Assembly (NCBI GenBank): GCA_003260075.1
Contig: QLIY01000515.1
Location: 1-64,000, forward strand
Direction: 5' to 3'
DNA from: Phallusia mammillata
Lineage: Eukaryota; Chordata; Ascidiacea; Phlebobranchia; Ascidiidae
DNA length: 64,000 nt
Position numbers and translations under genes: made by a program. Shown in pieces: positions 21,901 to 34,439 of the stretch; the stretch's first letter is position 1, and each line of letters starts with the position of its first letter. The notes below the pieces were generated by a model. That model ran no database searches and was not told the DNA's origin. It saw only the letters and a list, made by a program, of their open reading frames with translations.

Positions 21901-24827
21901 TCGTAAACTGAAAATAATTTCGCGCTACTGACCAAGTGTAAAAAATTCTGGTATAAATGGGAAGTAGATAAGGCACGGAAGATCAGGCGAAATTATGAGG
22001 CCTTAACACACATCGGGTTGTTTAATGCAGCGACACCCAACTGGTGTTAGTGGACCGCGCCGTTCTATCTGGTCGCCGCAAAGCTTTTCAAACTATCACC
22101 ATGCCAATATAGAAGTTAGAAACACATTCGTGTGAACGTACTTTTAAGCTTGATTACACAAACAAACTGCAATTGTCGCGTCACAAAAGTATTTGTAATA
22201 TTTACTAGTTTCTTGATGCTAGAAATCTCTTTGTTAGCTTAATTTGCTATTTGCGTAGCTAAAAAATGTTCAACTATAACTATAACGGAATCGTAGACAT
22301 GAAACAGTGTTTGTATTGACACACTAAATGCTGCGTTGCGTGAGAGCTTGTCTCCCACCAAAGCCCGACTTGATCTGGTCATATGAAATCAGCGAGCTCA
22401 GGCTTCACATTAACTGAAATATTGCTTGTGCGGTAACTATGTTGCTTTTCTCAATTTTAGTTCTTTTTCTATTGTGGTCCAATTTTTTTTTAATGAAACC
22501 TGGTTCAGTCTGTTTTGGTTCTGATGAGATTTTTTTTCAAAAAAAACTAACCACTCACTCACGTATAAAAAGTCAAAGCCATTCTCGGTGGCAAAAGTCG
22601 AGAACTGAAACACCAAGGGCGTGCTGCTTTCCAATTGAAATCTCCAAACACAACCGATCAAAATTGAATAGTTACTCGGAAAGTTTGGAGACTTTAAGTT
22701 ATAAACCGGGCCGGTAGCATCTTCCCCGCACAAAGCAGCTAAAATTCATAGAAAACATTATTGTTGAACTCCAAAGGGGCATTCGTGCTTAACTCTAAAC
22801 GCACAAAAAGCCTTAGTTGTTTGATACTTCGACTGCACACAGTACAGCAAGGGAAAACAACTCTTGATCCTAAGCAGTTACTTAGTTACTTTACCATATG
22901 TGGTTAAACTGTTACTCTTGAAAAAAAAAAAGCTGCACGAACCTCTACCCTTAATGTTTTGTGACTAGTTTTACTGAAACGATACGGAACAAAACGCTCT
23001 GCCTGTAGCTTACTTATCACAAAAGAACACACAATAAACTTGTTTATCTGACTCCGATGGCCAAGTTCAAGAATCAACTTTATACATTGGCACAGAATGG
23101 AATCTTTTTAGAAAACCTGTAAATTCGACTTACCGGCGTGCACAACAATTAATGAAGTAACCGTTGTAAGGTTTGTGACACAAGATATATAAGCAGGAGA
23201 GCTAACGAAAACCGGAAAAGATAAGCCTCCACCTTCCAACGTTCCAGCCAATTTACCTTGGTTGTCGGATCCCTCGTAAATCTAGATTAAACAGAATGAG
23301 GTTAATAGTTATAATATACACATTAATGGCAATTAGTTTAGTTAAGAGTTCTTCCCGAGGCCAAACGTCTAAACCAGTAGTTTTGAAACTTTTTGGCTCA
23401 ATTGCCCCCTTTTCAAGGCACCGGCTCCAAATCGCCAATTGTGAAATTGTTATTTGTTTGAAAGTTCTGCCTTTTAAGCAGATGTGGGCAGTTAGATTAA
23501 CCTATAAATACAAACGTTTCAACACGAAACAGTTAAAACCTAATTTAATCACTACTATTGTATACAACACGCAAACTCCATTTCACGAATTTCTTCTAAC
23601 GTATCTGAGAAAAATTTGTTATATCATAGAAAAAAACACAATATTAAGAACACGCGCCTTCTTTTTTTGAAAACTATGGGGTATTACTCGGTAGAGGAGA
23701 ATCCTAAATGATACAAATACGCGGTTGTGGGCCTATAGCAGTGGTTTTCAAACTTTTTCCTTATTTTTACAAAACGGTTCCTTTGCCATTATATCGATTA
23801 CTTGCGGACCCTAAGCCTGAATGTGTATTTTAGCAATGCGAAAGTTGATATGCAGAATTTTAGCTTATTATGCAAAATTACACATAACAATGATCCAAAG
23901 ATGGTTTGTGACATCACAGACAAGACAGAAAACGTTACGATTGTGCGCGAACAAATGCATTTTTGATAGTTGTCATGCAATAAAAGCTATTGTTTAGAAA
24001 TGGAGACAGTCCATTCTCAATTCTAATTCGATTCAAACTTATTCAGTGGAACAAACTGACGCAGAGTAAGATTATAGAGGTACGTCAACCTTTTCGCGGA
24101 CCTTTAGGAATCGCTGGCCTATAGGAAGTTTAAATGCAAAACAAGTTTGACTCAATAAAGTCCCCCCTGTGGCAAATTAAATACCCAAACTTGTTCTCGA
24201 GATCACCAAAAGTACAAATAATGTAAACATAAACACAATGTATAGAAATAGCAACATGTTTAAGCTGATGCGTCCCTGTCCCTGGTGTTTTTTTGTAAGA
24301 CGAATTATATCTCCTTGTAAGTTAAAGTTAGTTGAGTCTGTCAGTTCTTGCGTTTACTTATACAATCAGTTAAGGAAAATCGACCCCAGCTTCCAAAACT
24401 GTCACCATCGCCACACAAAAATTGTTTCGTTTGTCAAGTCGAATCGAAGTAAACGTGTTATATGCGCACATGTGTAAAGACGTATACATGCCGCACATAG
24501 AAATAAACTGTTTTGCTGAATATAGTATCGACAAACAGATTAATCAACAGTTAAATATTCGATGAAGACAGCTCGATAGCGGACTCATTGTGCGAATGGC
24601 GTCCGCCCTAGATGTTAAAAAGAAATACCGAAGTCAAAGGCTATACTCATGAGACTTTACCTTACAAAAGTTGTCTGCAGCAAGCTCTCCAGAGTGAAAA
24701 TAAGCAACCAATCTTGTGTCACTCATTGGGTGGATGAAACGTCGAGTCCATGTGGCACATTCAGGAATAATATTTAGTGATAAGTGACTTGTGGCTACAT
24801 CCGCTCCGTGACACTGACCGTCCGACA
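17809..24827 (-). CDS. CUB and zona pellucida domain membrane protein (5' exon missing)
   Basis: Exons in coding order: 24661-24827, 23134-23281, 22563-22738, 21754-21907, 21382-21430, 20674-20839, 20292-20449, 19145-19358, 18563-18752, 18151-18262 and 17809-17963. The first two encode a divergent CUB-like half pair ending in IYEGSDNQG. The next two form a CUB domain (CGED, SPNFPSNYS, GCVW, DFLY). A ZP module follows: LDYELGDTLYIALD, then FNIGQCEG, VEACYRS, CVAPPSGG and FIYIHCDVTIC. Next come a furin-like RGRR site and a C-terminal helix NIFQLVMFVLLAALILG before KQIGL and the stop. ZP proteins are secreted, cut at such a site and polymerise into egg coats or matrices. All phases fit except between 19145 and 18752, where two bases are missing; a 74-C run lies in that intron. 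The signal-peptide exon was not found. The CUB-ZP order is like CUZD1 or DMBT1 tails. Confidence 0.85.
18830..18903. repeat. 74-nt poly-C run
   Basis: Pure C inside the CUB-ZP intron where the reading phase fails. Probably an assembly gap written as C rather than a real homopolymer, so part of an exon may be missing here. Confidence 0.7.
20100..20320. repeat. Local duplication with an N, and TGTGGCATGTGACATA repeats
   Basis: About 47 bp, including the 3' end and donor of the CUB-ZP exon 20292-20449, occurs first at 20136-20182. It ends in an N and occurs again at 20272-20320. Between them are short tandem units of the type ATATGTGGCATGTGAC. The upstream copy is an orphan exon end. Confidence 0.75.
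23739..24116. mobile_element. Non-autonomous hAT-like element
   Basis: A 378-bp element starts CAGTGGTTTTCAAA and ends as the reverse of CAGCGATTCCTAAA. It is flanked on both sides by the perfect 8-bp direct repeat GCCTATAG. Eight-base target duplications and CAG-type ends are typical of hAT transposons. No transposase frame is present. It sits in a CUB-ZP intron. Confidence 0.8.
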
Positions 24828-27432
24828 CTTAACATGAAATGCACCATTAGAAAATATACATTTACACAATCGAGCATTCCTATACAATCGTGACACCAAT
24901 AAACTGCTACATAGCGAGTTTGGCATAATTGCAGCGCGTTTGCTATTCATCCACCAATGTGCCATCCGAATTGTCGCGGTTTATGACAGCGCAACTTTGC
25001 GTCGCTATTCTAGGCTTGGTGAACAGTTTTTACCAGTTTACAGGCACAATGATTTACACCGGGCCGATAAGACCTGAATAAAATAATTTGGTCAAAGCAT
25101 TTGTTGGATTTCGATCGCTCGAAAATGATTTAAACTTTAAAGATTCTGCAGCGACTAAATAATTTTTAATTTAAGTTTTTTAAATTTTGTTTTGGATGAC
25201 GGGAGGCTCTTCTGCAACAACTCAAAACTGTTCGTGCCAATACCATATTTAAACGAACACAATTTCGTGTTCATTTGATAAATTAGAGTAAAATGTCATC
25301 TAAGCCTTTGAAGCTTTAAGTTTTATATTCCGCCATTAAAACAAGGTAGTTTCGAATGGCTATGTTTTATTGCTTTTGTTATAAGCCAAAACTTCCTTAC
25401 CTCGATGTAATAAACCCATTAAGCAGACGAAAAGAGCAACCTTTATCAGCTGAATTGACATATTGGTTGTTTTGGTCGACAAAAGACAAATGTTTTATAT
25501 CATCTACTATACCTGCTAATATAATACAAAGAAATTATTAAAAATACTAATTTAATGCTACCAATATAACTTACAACAAATGTATTTGCAAATAAACTAG
25601 TACATAAGCACATTTTTGCCTCTATATTTAACATTTTCTATTGAAACTTTGTTGAGGTCGGCATGCTTAATAATTTAAGTATGGCAACAACTTTGTCTAA
25701 ACCATTTTAGCAATACCAGTATTATAATGCTATTCTCAGCTGCAACACTTCGCATGTGTCAAGCGGGTTTCCTTTTCTACATTATAACACACTGTGGCCT
25801 AATTAGCTCACAGTCGTAAACACCGCAAGCCCCGTAACACAATGCAGGTGATTCAAACCGGATCAATACAGTTGCGACGCTTATCCTGTAACGGGCCGCT
25901 ACATCTAACTGTGTTAAACACGTATTACGTTACTCACGTGAGTCGTCAGCGTCCTTTTGTCAAACTACGTTAAAGCAAACTGCAGCTGCTAACATTTACG
26001 ATTTTAACCATCTACTAAAACTCATAACTTACTAAACGTTTTACAGTAAGCTTCGTAGAATATATTTTCGGGCTCCCAGTAGTTTGTACCCATTTTAATT
26101 CATTTGGCCAAGACAGCATTTTGTCTTGATCTACATTATTCGAAAAGAGCGTGTGTACAAACTCGCACATCGTTCGGGCGCGCAAGTTCAAAATTGAAAT
26201 TGGCAATTACACCTAATGTTATATTGTTGTTTAGTAGCTGAAAAATACTGCTTGAAATTGCTGAGTAATGCATTTTGTGATGTTAATAAACAACTATCAG
26301 GGTGTGGTTGTAGGTCTTCCAAACATGTAACTTATACAGTTCCGTCAAACCTCACCCTTTTTCCTAACACGAGTGGTCCACGACTGGTCAAATCAATACG
26401 AGTGCTTACGTTAGTAGAATTTCCAAAAATAAGAGTGCAACTGTTTTGGTCTTTTCCTAACTGTTTTGGTTAAGTATAATAACGATCCTTTACTGCGTTT
26501 ACAGATTCCTTGCGTACAAAGATAGCCCATGACTACAGCATACCGGACAGATTGCCTTCTTTCTTTTATTCTCGTTTAATGCAGCGTATTCGTACATTGT
26601 GGGCATTCTAATTGGTTGTACCTTAAATAAACAATTTGCAACAACAAAGCATTTGCAAAAAGTATCTTTGTTTGAAATCTGATTAGTTGTTTGTGTGACG
26701 TAACAAATTAATCCACAAACGCGATTTGTCATTCGAAAACTATATTCCTAACATTGTATTTAAACCCAACAAGCATAGTAAACTCTAATCTGGTGTAGTT
26801 TTCTGTGAAAGGTAAATGCTTTCTCGTTGCATCTATAATGCCGCGCATGTTAAGTTGAATTATTCTATTTTACTTCGATTACTTCTGTTCATCAATACAA
26901 CTACATAAAGAAGACAACACCTGTTCTATTACAAAAAAAACATCGAACTATAATAGAAGAAGGAAACAACATTTTAATAACATTACAAATTGTAAGCTTC
27001 ATGACTTTACGCAACAAGTAAACCACCAAAACAATGAAAATAGTTTCAAAAAACTAAGCATTGAGGCTTAAATTACAAAAAGGTTTTGAAAGAAGGTAAA
27101 CATTTTTGCGAACGTTTTGAGCGGAGGTATCTTTTTCGTTAAAGTTGTGTAAAAGGCAAAGTATAGCACCAATTAATCTATCTCAGACAAAGTAAATACG
27201 ATTCTAATACGCATAGGAATATCCGCTCAATGGAACATTACAAATTAAATTTAAAACATTTATACAAGTGTTCCGAAAACCACATACGAAAGTATAAAAC
27301 AACTCACAAAACAATATTGTATCGTAATTATAAGAGGATTACATGATATGGAATGGTTTAAAAGGATTACATTAATAATTGAGAATAAGACATTTTCTTC
27401 ATATTCAGGTTTCATAAAATTTTAGGAAACTT
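24828..27432. other. Intergenic, no gene recognised
   Basis: The CUB-ZP signal-peptide exon and promoter should lie in the lower part. The 3' UTR of the receptor gene, read on the minus strand, should lie in the upper part. I could not place either, and open frames here are short and unconvincing. Confidence 0.5.
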
Positions 27433-30400
27433 TTATTTCACTATTTCAATTACTCTGTCGCTTTCAGTGGCTCCGCCAGCCTCGTACCTTACGGTAAAAT
27501 CTGATGAGCGAATCATGGATTCCCGCAAAGACGACAATTTGTCTTTAACGCTATTTTTGGCTTTGTTTAAATGATCTTGAATTGATTTGGAATAAATCAA
27601 AGGATTAAGGGCGCTGTTGATTGGAAGCAACAGACAAGCGCTCAACACATAAGCATCTGGTGGCATTTTGATTCCTCCAAGATTCAAATATCCCATGATA
27701 CAAATTGGAATCCAGCAACAGAAGTCGGTAACAATCAACCTCGAGATTCTTTTCTGCATACTTGAGCTGATATCGGTGTTTCTGGATCCTTTCATGCGAT
27801 TGCTTTGTTTGTAGATGAGAACATATGCAACCACCATGTAGATGAACATAAGGAAGTTGATTGTGATGAGAAAAGTTGAATATTCCCAAGCAAATTCATT
27901 GGTAGTGACAAACAAACGTGGCAAACAGACGCTCGTTTCTCCATAATATCCGAACCCTCCTTTAATTGGACTACGAGGAAATGCCTCTTTAATTGTTTGT
28001 ATAACATCGTTCCAACCCTCCGGTTCTTTGCGTTTGATTCTTGTAGCAAGCAATGACATGTTTTTTCTTGAAACAAAATCGTTTTCAAAGAAATGGTTTG
28101 GAAACCAAACGCCATTTGCAAAATATTCTGAGGAGACCTGAAGTAAAGGAACAATCGCCAAAACAACAGCTGAAAGCCAACAAACCAATTCCACAAGCAC
28201 TATGGTGCGAACTCTGGTAGTTCGATGAAGTAATGGATTAAAGGTTGCTAGAAGGCGAAACGTGGTCATGGCTGTCATTGTAAAGGCAGATGCTTCAGAC
28301 GCTACAATTGCAAGCGCTCCAAGTCCTGAACACAAACCGCTTGATCTCCATTCCTTATCAAATAAACAATAGGAGCCAGAAAATTGTGTTCCTTGCACTA
28401 TGATTGCAAGCAAATAAATTCCCATGAGTAGATCAGAGCAACAAAGGTTGATGATGAAAACACTAGTGTTAATAAAACCATTCTGGTTCTTATTTACTGT
28501 CCATAAGCTGTAAGTAATTGCTATCAAAACAAACAAGTTTCCTCCCAATGCTAAGACAGCTGTTATCCAAAATATTACTCGATATATGGGATTGGCAATC
28601 ATTTCGTTGACATCTGCAAATGGATTGTCAATCAAATTCACACATTCATCACTTCCGTCTGAACAATCCTGAATTCCATTCTGCACAAGTTTCAAGTCAA
28701 CTGATAAAGGTTGTTTATTTCTACAGTAAAATCGTTTGCTTTCACAACGGCATCTGCTTTCATCTGATTTATCGTCACAGTCAATAATTCCGTCACAAAC
28801 AGAATTTTTCTGGATAGAAACTTTATCTTTTGTTTTGCAATAATACCGGGTATTGTTACAAAGTTCTACAAATTCATCTGAGCCATCGTAGCAATCGATT
28901 GTTCCATCACACACCTGAGTGCCTTTGATGTTGATTTCTCCACTTGAAAAACAATAAAACATATCAGGACAATCCAATTCACCTGGAAGCCACATTACAT
29001 CCCAAATAACACCATTACAAATCGAGCATAAAACTTTGTTTGTGTCCACATCAAAACCTGAAATATATTCATACCATGGCCTCAACATTTTGTTGTGCTT
29101 TCTAGAACTTAAAATGTTTTCAATTCCAAAGCCTTCGTTATTTGCTGAACATTGCCTCTGTCCTTTTTCCTTTAAAGACGAACAATATTTCGTGTTAATT
29201 TGATCAACACAATGCACACTTGAATTGCACAACTTTCCGCTTAAGTCCGAACAGTCATATTCATTTTGGCAGTGCATCTTTTTTCGAGGACAAGCACCTG
29301 AAATATCATTACACAAACTTTGATTTAAACACAAACACTCATCTGACATATCAAAGCAATCCACTATTCCGTCACATACTTGCTTTGGTGATATGATCAG
29401 CTTTTTATCTAAGCACTGAAAACATCTGAACTGTCCGTTGACGAAACAAAGATCAGACTTATCAGAACACTGAGCCACTGAATCGTAAACGTTGACTTGT
29501 GGTAATACACAAACACCTTGTCTTGATGGTCCAGAGCATTTGAATCCGAACCCATTTACAATTTCGTCGCTGTTATCACTGCAACCATTAATAAGATTAC
29601 AAAAGTCATTGACATTAGTAACCTGTTCATTTTCACAAACAAATATGTCCCAACAATACTGTTCTGGGGTCTCGCAAGCTGTCAAAACACACGTCACTTT
29701 ACTTGTCACGCAGTTATTAATATCATCAGCACACGATGGTTGCATTACAGTATTGCATTCTGCTGGAACCGTTGAATATACAAGATATCTGGCAAGTTGT
29801 TCACTCTTGCAAGTTGTGGCAAACATTGCGCAAGATTGACATGTGAAGTTGGAGAACGAACACAGTTCGTCACTCCGATCAGAACAATCTTCTACTTCGT
29901 CACCTAACCAGTCAAATGGTATGCATCTGCCAGTAGATGGGCAATGTTTGTTACTAGGGTCACACGGACATCTTGCATAAACTCCAGAGCAGTTACATGT
30001 GCGATGTGTCTCGTCAGTACCATCAAAACAGTCACGATTTCCATCACACAATAAACTTCGATCAATACAACTTCCCTCCATGCCAATGCATCGTTTTGTG
30101 CCAACACATGCACATTCAAACAGATGAGCAGGACAAGTGCAATTCATTTCATCACTGCCATCTCCACATTCATTAATTTTGTTACACTGCCATTCTTTTG
30201 TAAAACAACCCAATCCATTTTTGCAGTTCTTTGTTTGGTAACAATCGCATTCGAATTTATGATCTGGACAAGTACAATTAGCCTCATCACTCCAATCTCC
30301 ACAGTCATCATTTCCGTCACAATGCCAGCTGTTCTTAATGCAGCCGGTGCCAATTTTACAACTGTTTGTTTTATAACATTCGCATTCAAACTTACCCCCC

Positions 30401-32042
30401 CCCCCTGGACAAGTGCAATTAACTTCATCACTCCAATCTCCACAGTCATCATTTCCGTCACACAGTAAGTCTTTGCGTACACAATAATGACGGTTTGTGC
30501 AATTATTTGTTCTATAACAATCACATTCAAAATGATCAACTGGACATGTGCAGTTAACCTCATCAATCCAATCTCCACAGTCGTTACTGCCGTCACATAA
30601 CTGATTTTTGTTGATGCAATTTTTTCCCAACTCACAGTTGTTAGTTTTGTAGCAATTGCAGTTAAACTGATCAGCCGGACATGGGCAATCGAGTTCGTCA
30701 CTCCAATCTCCACAGTCGTCCATTCCATTACATTGTTTGGTTTTGGGCAAGCAGCCAGCGAAGAAAAATGAGGAAGTGCAGTTACTTGTTTTGTAACAAT
30801 CACATTCAAACTTATCATCTGGACAAGAGCAATTAACTTCATCACTGCCATCTAAACAATCGATTTCCTTATCGCATCGTCGATCCTCTGGTATACAACT
30901 ACGTCGACCTTTACAAGTGGTATTGAAACAGTCACACTGAAAACTGCCTGTAGGGCAAATGTCACTTAATTCGTCGCTCCAATCTTCACAGTCATTTCCC
31001 CAGTTGTTAACCTTGGACATCTTAATGCATCCTGGTTTGTCCCCACACTGACCCAACTTGTGACAAGCACATTCGAACATTGAAGAAGGACAGGTGCAGT
31101 TGGGACCGCGGTATGGTTTCTCGCAGACCGGGATATTTTCAGGTTCTGCGCTGAAAAGGTTTCAATTAAATGTAGGAAAATGTTTTATGTCATAAAATTG
31201 TTCAGTATATTTATTTTCTGTAAACACAAGCAGCACAATGAGGTTGGTTGCTAAACAAACATGAAAACCTACATTGTTTGAATAAAACTGAGCAGTATGT
31301 GTTACCTTTACCGTACAAAACTTATAATCATTATTTTTAAATAGTTCAATGTCCTTGACACGTATATTACACCAATCTTGGCAATTTAGTAATGTTTTAT
31401 TCAGCTGTTCGTAAACAGGAGACCGATGCTATAATGGTGCGACGGTTAAGTAAGATTTCTGTGTGGTTTTAGATATATGTTTACCAATAAAAGTTTGTAA
31501 TACCACTGAATTATATGACAGTTGTAACATTTCGATATAAGCTGTTTTTGTAAGTAATTAAAATCAAACAATGCAAAAAATTAAAACATGCAAAAAAGAT
31601 ACAGGCACGAAAAATGATGAGATTCACTGGTTTAAAGGGTTGTTTAACAATGTAAACTGTAGACTTCAGGGCAAAAAGCATAAATCTGCAATTGTAATAT
31701 TATCTCGCTATTTGACAATAATTTAATGACGCCAATTTCAAGAATTTGAGACTATTTGCTGCGCCTATTTGTGGATGCTATGAGATTAGAGATTGGGCAA
31801 TTTAATACAAGATATCTGGTTGCCTATTTGACTGAGTATTAACTGGCCACTTAAACAAACTGAGAATAACAGAATCACAGAGGTTTAGTATGTATCACAC
31901 CCAGCACTGAGCCTACTGAATAATTCAATCAAGTCATCTTACTTTTATACGGACGTGGAGCAATGCTGAAATCCTCTCCAGGACATTTATCTTCCAAGCA
32001 TCCGACTATACCAGACAGCATTACAAGGAATATCAGTAACAT
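27433..32042 (-). CDS. LDLa-rich relaxin-receptor-like GPCR, copy 1
   Basis: Two coding exons: 31943-32042 (signal peptide MLLIFLVMLSGIVGC) and 27433-31145, about 1,270 residues. Nine tandem cysteine-rich LDLa-type modules occupy residues about 45-440. More LDLa modules lie before the membrane, ending DCSDGSDEC. A seven-helix domain spans about 878-1218. Seen there: GN in TM1, NLCCSDLLMG in TM2, CWIP in TM6 and NSALNPLIY in TM7. The TM3 end reads TTFRLL instead of D/ERY. Cysteines for the TM3-ECL2 bridge are present. The TM2, TM6 and TM7 motifs resemble relaxin-type (RXFP) and snail GRL101 receptors, but no leucine-rich repeats are seen. The tail ends RVIEIVK, like copy 2. The stop codon overlaps an AATAAA. 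An 11-C run at 30395-30405 gives PGGGG in module 6. Ligand unknown. Confidence 0.92.
30395..30405. repeat. 11-C run inside receptor exon
   Basis: Read on the minus strand, it makes four glycines where every other module has two ordinary residues between CP and the F.C motif. Probably an assembly filler. The net change is two extra codons, so the frame survives. Confidence 0.7.
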
Positions 32043-32152
32043 CCTAGCGTTAACTAAAAAATACGGTTGTTAATACACTTTCTTAATAACATTCCACTTA
32101 TAATGTTTGTGTATTTTGGAACACTATGTACAGATCTGTTTATAAGTTTAAT

Positions 32153-32239
32153 GATGAAAATAACGGCCCAAATAGACGTAAAAAGTGAAATGCTCTATTT
32201 TTCAAACGTTTTACGTCTATTTGGGCCGTTATTTTCATC
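32153..32239. other. Perfect 31-bp inverted repeat, 25-nt loop
   Basis: Arm 32153-32183 starts GATGAAAATAACGGCCC and its exact reverse complement is 32209-32239. It sits 111 bp upstream of the start codon of receptor copy 1. It could be a fold-back element, a cruciform or a transcribed hairpin. Confidence 0.9.
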
Positions 32240-33049
32240 TTTAAATGTTTATCCAGTTGTCGGCAAAAACAGACAAGTATCCTAATAATAATTCAACGCA
32301 GAAACTAACAAACTACATCGTAAACATAAAAGCAATGCGTCAATGCAATACAAAGTTAGCTTCAGACTGTATGACCCTACAAACTGGAGTGCCAAAGCTT
32401 GGGTTTGCTAGCGTGTACGGCCAATGTCTTACCGTACCTTACAGGTCGATACAGCGTACACTGTCTGTAGATCTTAAATGTCTGAGTAGTCCGCTTATTT
32501 GACAATCATATTGCCTAAGTTTTTCACTTCAACATTCAGTTGTGACACCTGGCCTAACTATGCCAACTTGTATCTGCCTTTTGTTGGCACCTAAACAACC
32601 AAATGGCATCAACAGTTCGTGCATTTCGTTCAACACAAAATCATTACTACATCTTGCAAAATCATATAGGTCAGTTACCACAAATTAAAAATTCTCAAAT
32701 AGAACATATTTCTGAACTTTGCAATACAAACACAATGCTACAATAACAAACCACAACAACAGCAGCAGCATGTAAAACTGTGGTAGGACAACAACAGCAT
32801 GACAAACAGAACAGGTGATATTGTGAACACCCCGCCGCCTCAAGCGAGAAAAAAGTTTTACGTCATTATGAATCACAATGAAGAGAAATGCACGTCATTC
32901 GTGACGGGTGTCAGACGCGCTTATGCGCAACGGCGGACAGAAAAAATGCACGCTATGATTGACAGTTCCATCTCTCGCCTGATATATGCGGCTTCAACTG
33001 TTCGAGTAAACGTTGCGCATGGAACGACTGAAGATTAAACTCGTTAGAA

Positions 33050-33560
33050 AACTCGTTTGGGGCTTGCTAAGTCGTGCATAAAACAAACGCTTATGTTGAC
33101 TACACAAAGCTCGTCAAAACGCACTTTTAAGCATGCAAAGCTGTGCATTAAACAAACGCATATGTTGACAACAAGGAGATATTTAAGGAACTTAATTTAT
33201 GAATGCAAAGCCGTGCATGTAACAAGTGTTATTGCTAACTGCACAAAGCTCGTTAAAACACGCTTTAAAGCATACAAAGTCGTGCATAAAACAAAAGCCT
33301 TAGTTGGATGCACAAACTTGTTGCGAAACCCGCTTCCAGCCCGCAAAGTCGGGTATGTAACAAGCGCTATTGTTGCGAACACTAATCTCGTTGTAGGGAA
33401 CCCACTTCAATCGAGAGAACTAGTAATTAATTTGGGCGATGGTTTACAGCACAAGCCTGTTAGAAAACCCACTTTAGGTTGCTGTGGTTGACAGCAGGAA
33501 GCAACTGATCGTGTGTTTGACTGCACGAAGCTTGTTAAGAAATCTGCTTTAGGTATTCTA
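33050..33560 (+). repeat. Minisatellite cluster, about 70-bp unit
   Basis: About seven diverged units, each with a core like GCAAAGTCGTGCAT, then TTGACTGCACAAAGCTCGTT and AAACCCGCTT. The same unit recurs at 36194, 42900, 46730, 47555, 50330, 53790 and 62500, on either strand. Confidence 0.85.
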
Positions 33561-33809
33561 AGTCACATTGTTAATTGCCCAAGCAAGACATGATAATCTG
33601 TGTAAAAAACGCATATAGTAGAGTGCATGCATTTTGTTTAAAATTTAACAGCAACTTTTGGCAAAAGCATCGTGGTCCATATTTTTGTTGAATAGCCTCT
33701 GGCTAAAGTTATTCTGCCTTGAAGTCTGTCTTACCTTAAGGGCCAATGTCATGTCTAGGCAATTTACATTGATATTGTGTTACAATCTGAGCATGGCGAT
33801 GATGAAAAT

Positions 33810-33848
33810 AAAAGCGCGGGGGAGTTTTTCACAGTGTTCCGCGCTTTT
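33810..33848. other. Short GC hairpin followed by a T run
   Basis: AAAAGCGCGG and CCGCGCTTTT form a 10-bp stem with a loop of about 19 nt. The role is unknown; it may be the ends of a tiny element. Confidence 0.5.
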
Positions 33849-34057
33849 TTTCTGAGATGCCTTTCTCATGACAAACGCTATGACGCAATGACCCCTAATT
33901 CGTCACGAACCGGAAATTGGTAGGAAAGTTAAATGCGCGTGCAAAAATATTGCGTTGGGTATTTTAAACAGCTGCGATGTGTAGAATATTTAATGCAATA
34001 TCATAAAGGGTACAGGCAGGCAGTTTGATCTTGTATTAAAGCAAATTTTTGTGCTAT

Positions 34058-34439
34058 TACCGTATTTACTCGATTGTAAGCCGCCCTCGATTGTGAGCCG
34101 CATGTTGAGGTGTTAAAAAAATAATGTAAAGCGCCCTCGATTGTAAGCCGCACGCTGAAATTTTCGATGCGATTGTTTCTTAATACATCTTTCTGTTGTT
34201 ATATGGCATGACTATTTGCCCATATCTGTTAACTACGTTGATAACTGTGCCCAACAGAACGTATATCGACGTATAATCTGTACACGCATACATGTTTTGA
34301 ATCCCAATTAATTTAAAATGTTGGAGTATAGAAATAATTTCCGTATAAATTAAAATATAAGCCGCCCTCAATTATAAGCCGCACAAACGGCAGCTAAAAA
34401 ACAATATAAGCCGCGGCTTACAATCGAGTAAATACGGTA
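34058..34439. mobile_element. 382-bp MITE with about 27-bp terminal inverted repeats
   Basis: Both ends read TACCGTATTTACTCGATTGT inwards and continue as AAGCCGC. Internal subrepeats of CGATTGTAAGCCGC follow. A TA target duplication may be included in the ends. No protein is encoded. It lies between the two receptor genes. Confidence 0.8.

Noticed and set aside
29350..29510. Recent gene conversion between the two receptors
   Set aside because: The proteins are almost identical here but silent sites differ at many codons, which a recent conversion would have erased.
30144..30851. 235-codon antisense-frame protein and similar long frames at 38359-38987
   Set aside because: Shadow frames of the repetitive LDLa exons. 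Their internal repeats mirror the real frame.
32153..32239. microRNA precursor
   Set aside because: A perfectly paired 31-bp stem without bulges and no expression evidence; it fits a fold-back element equally well.
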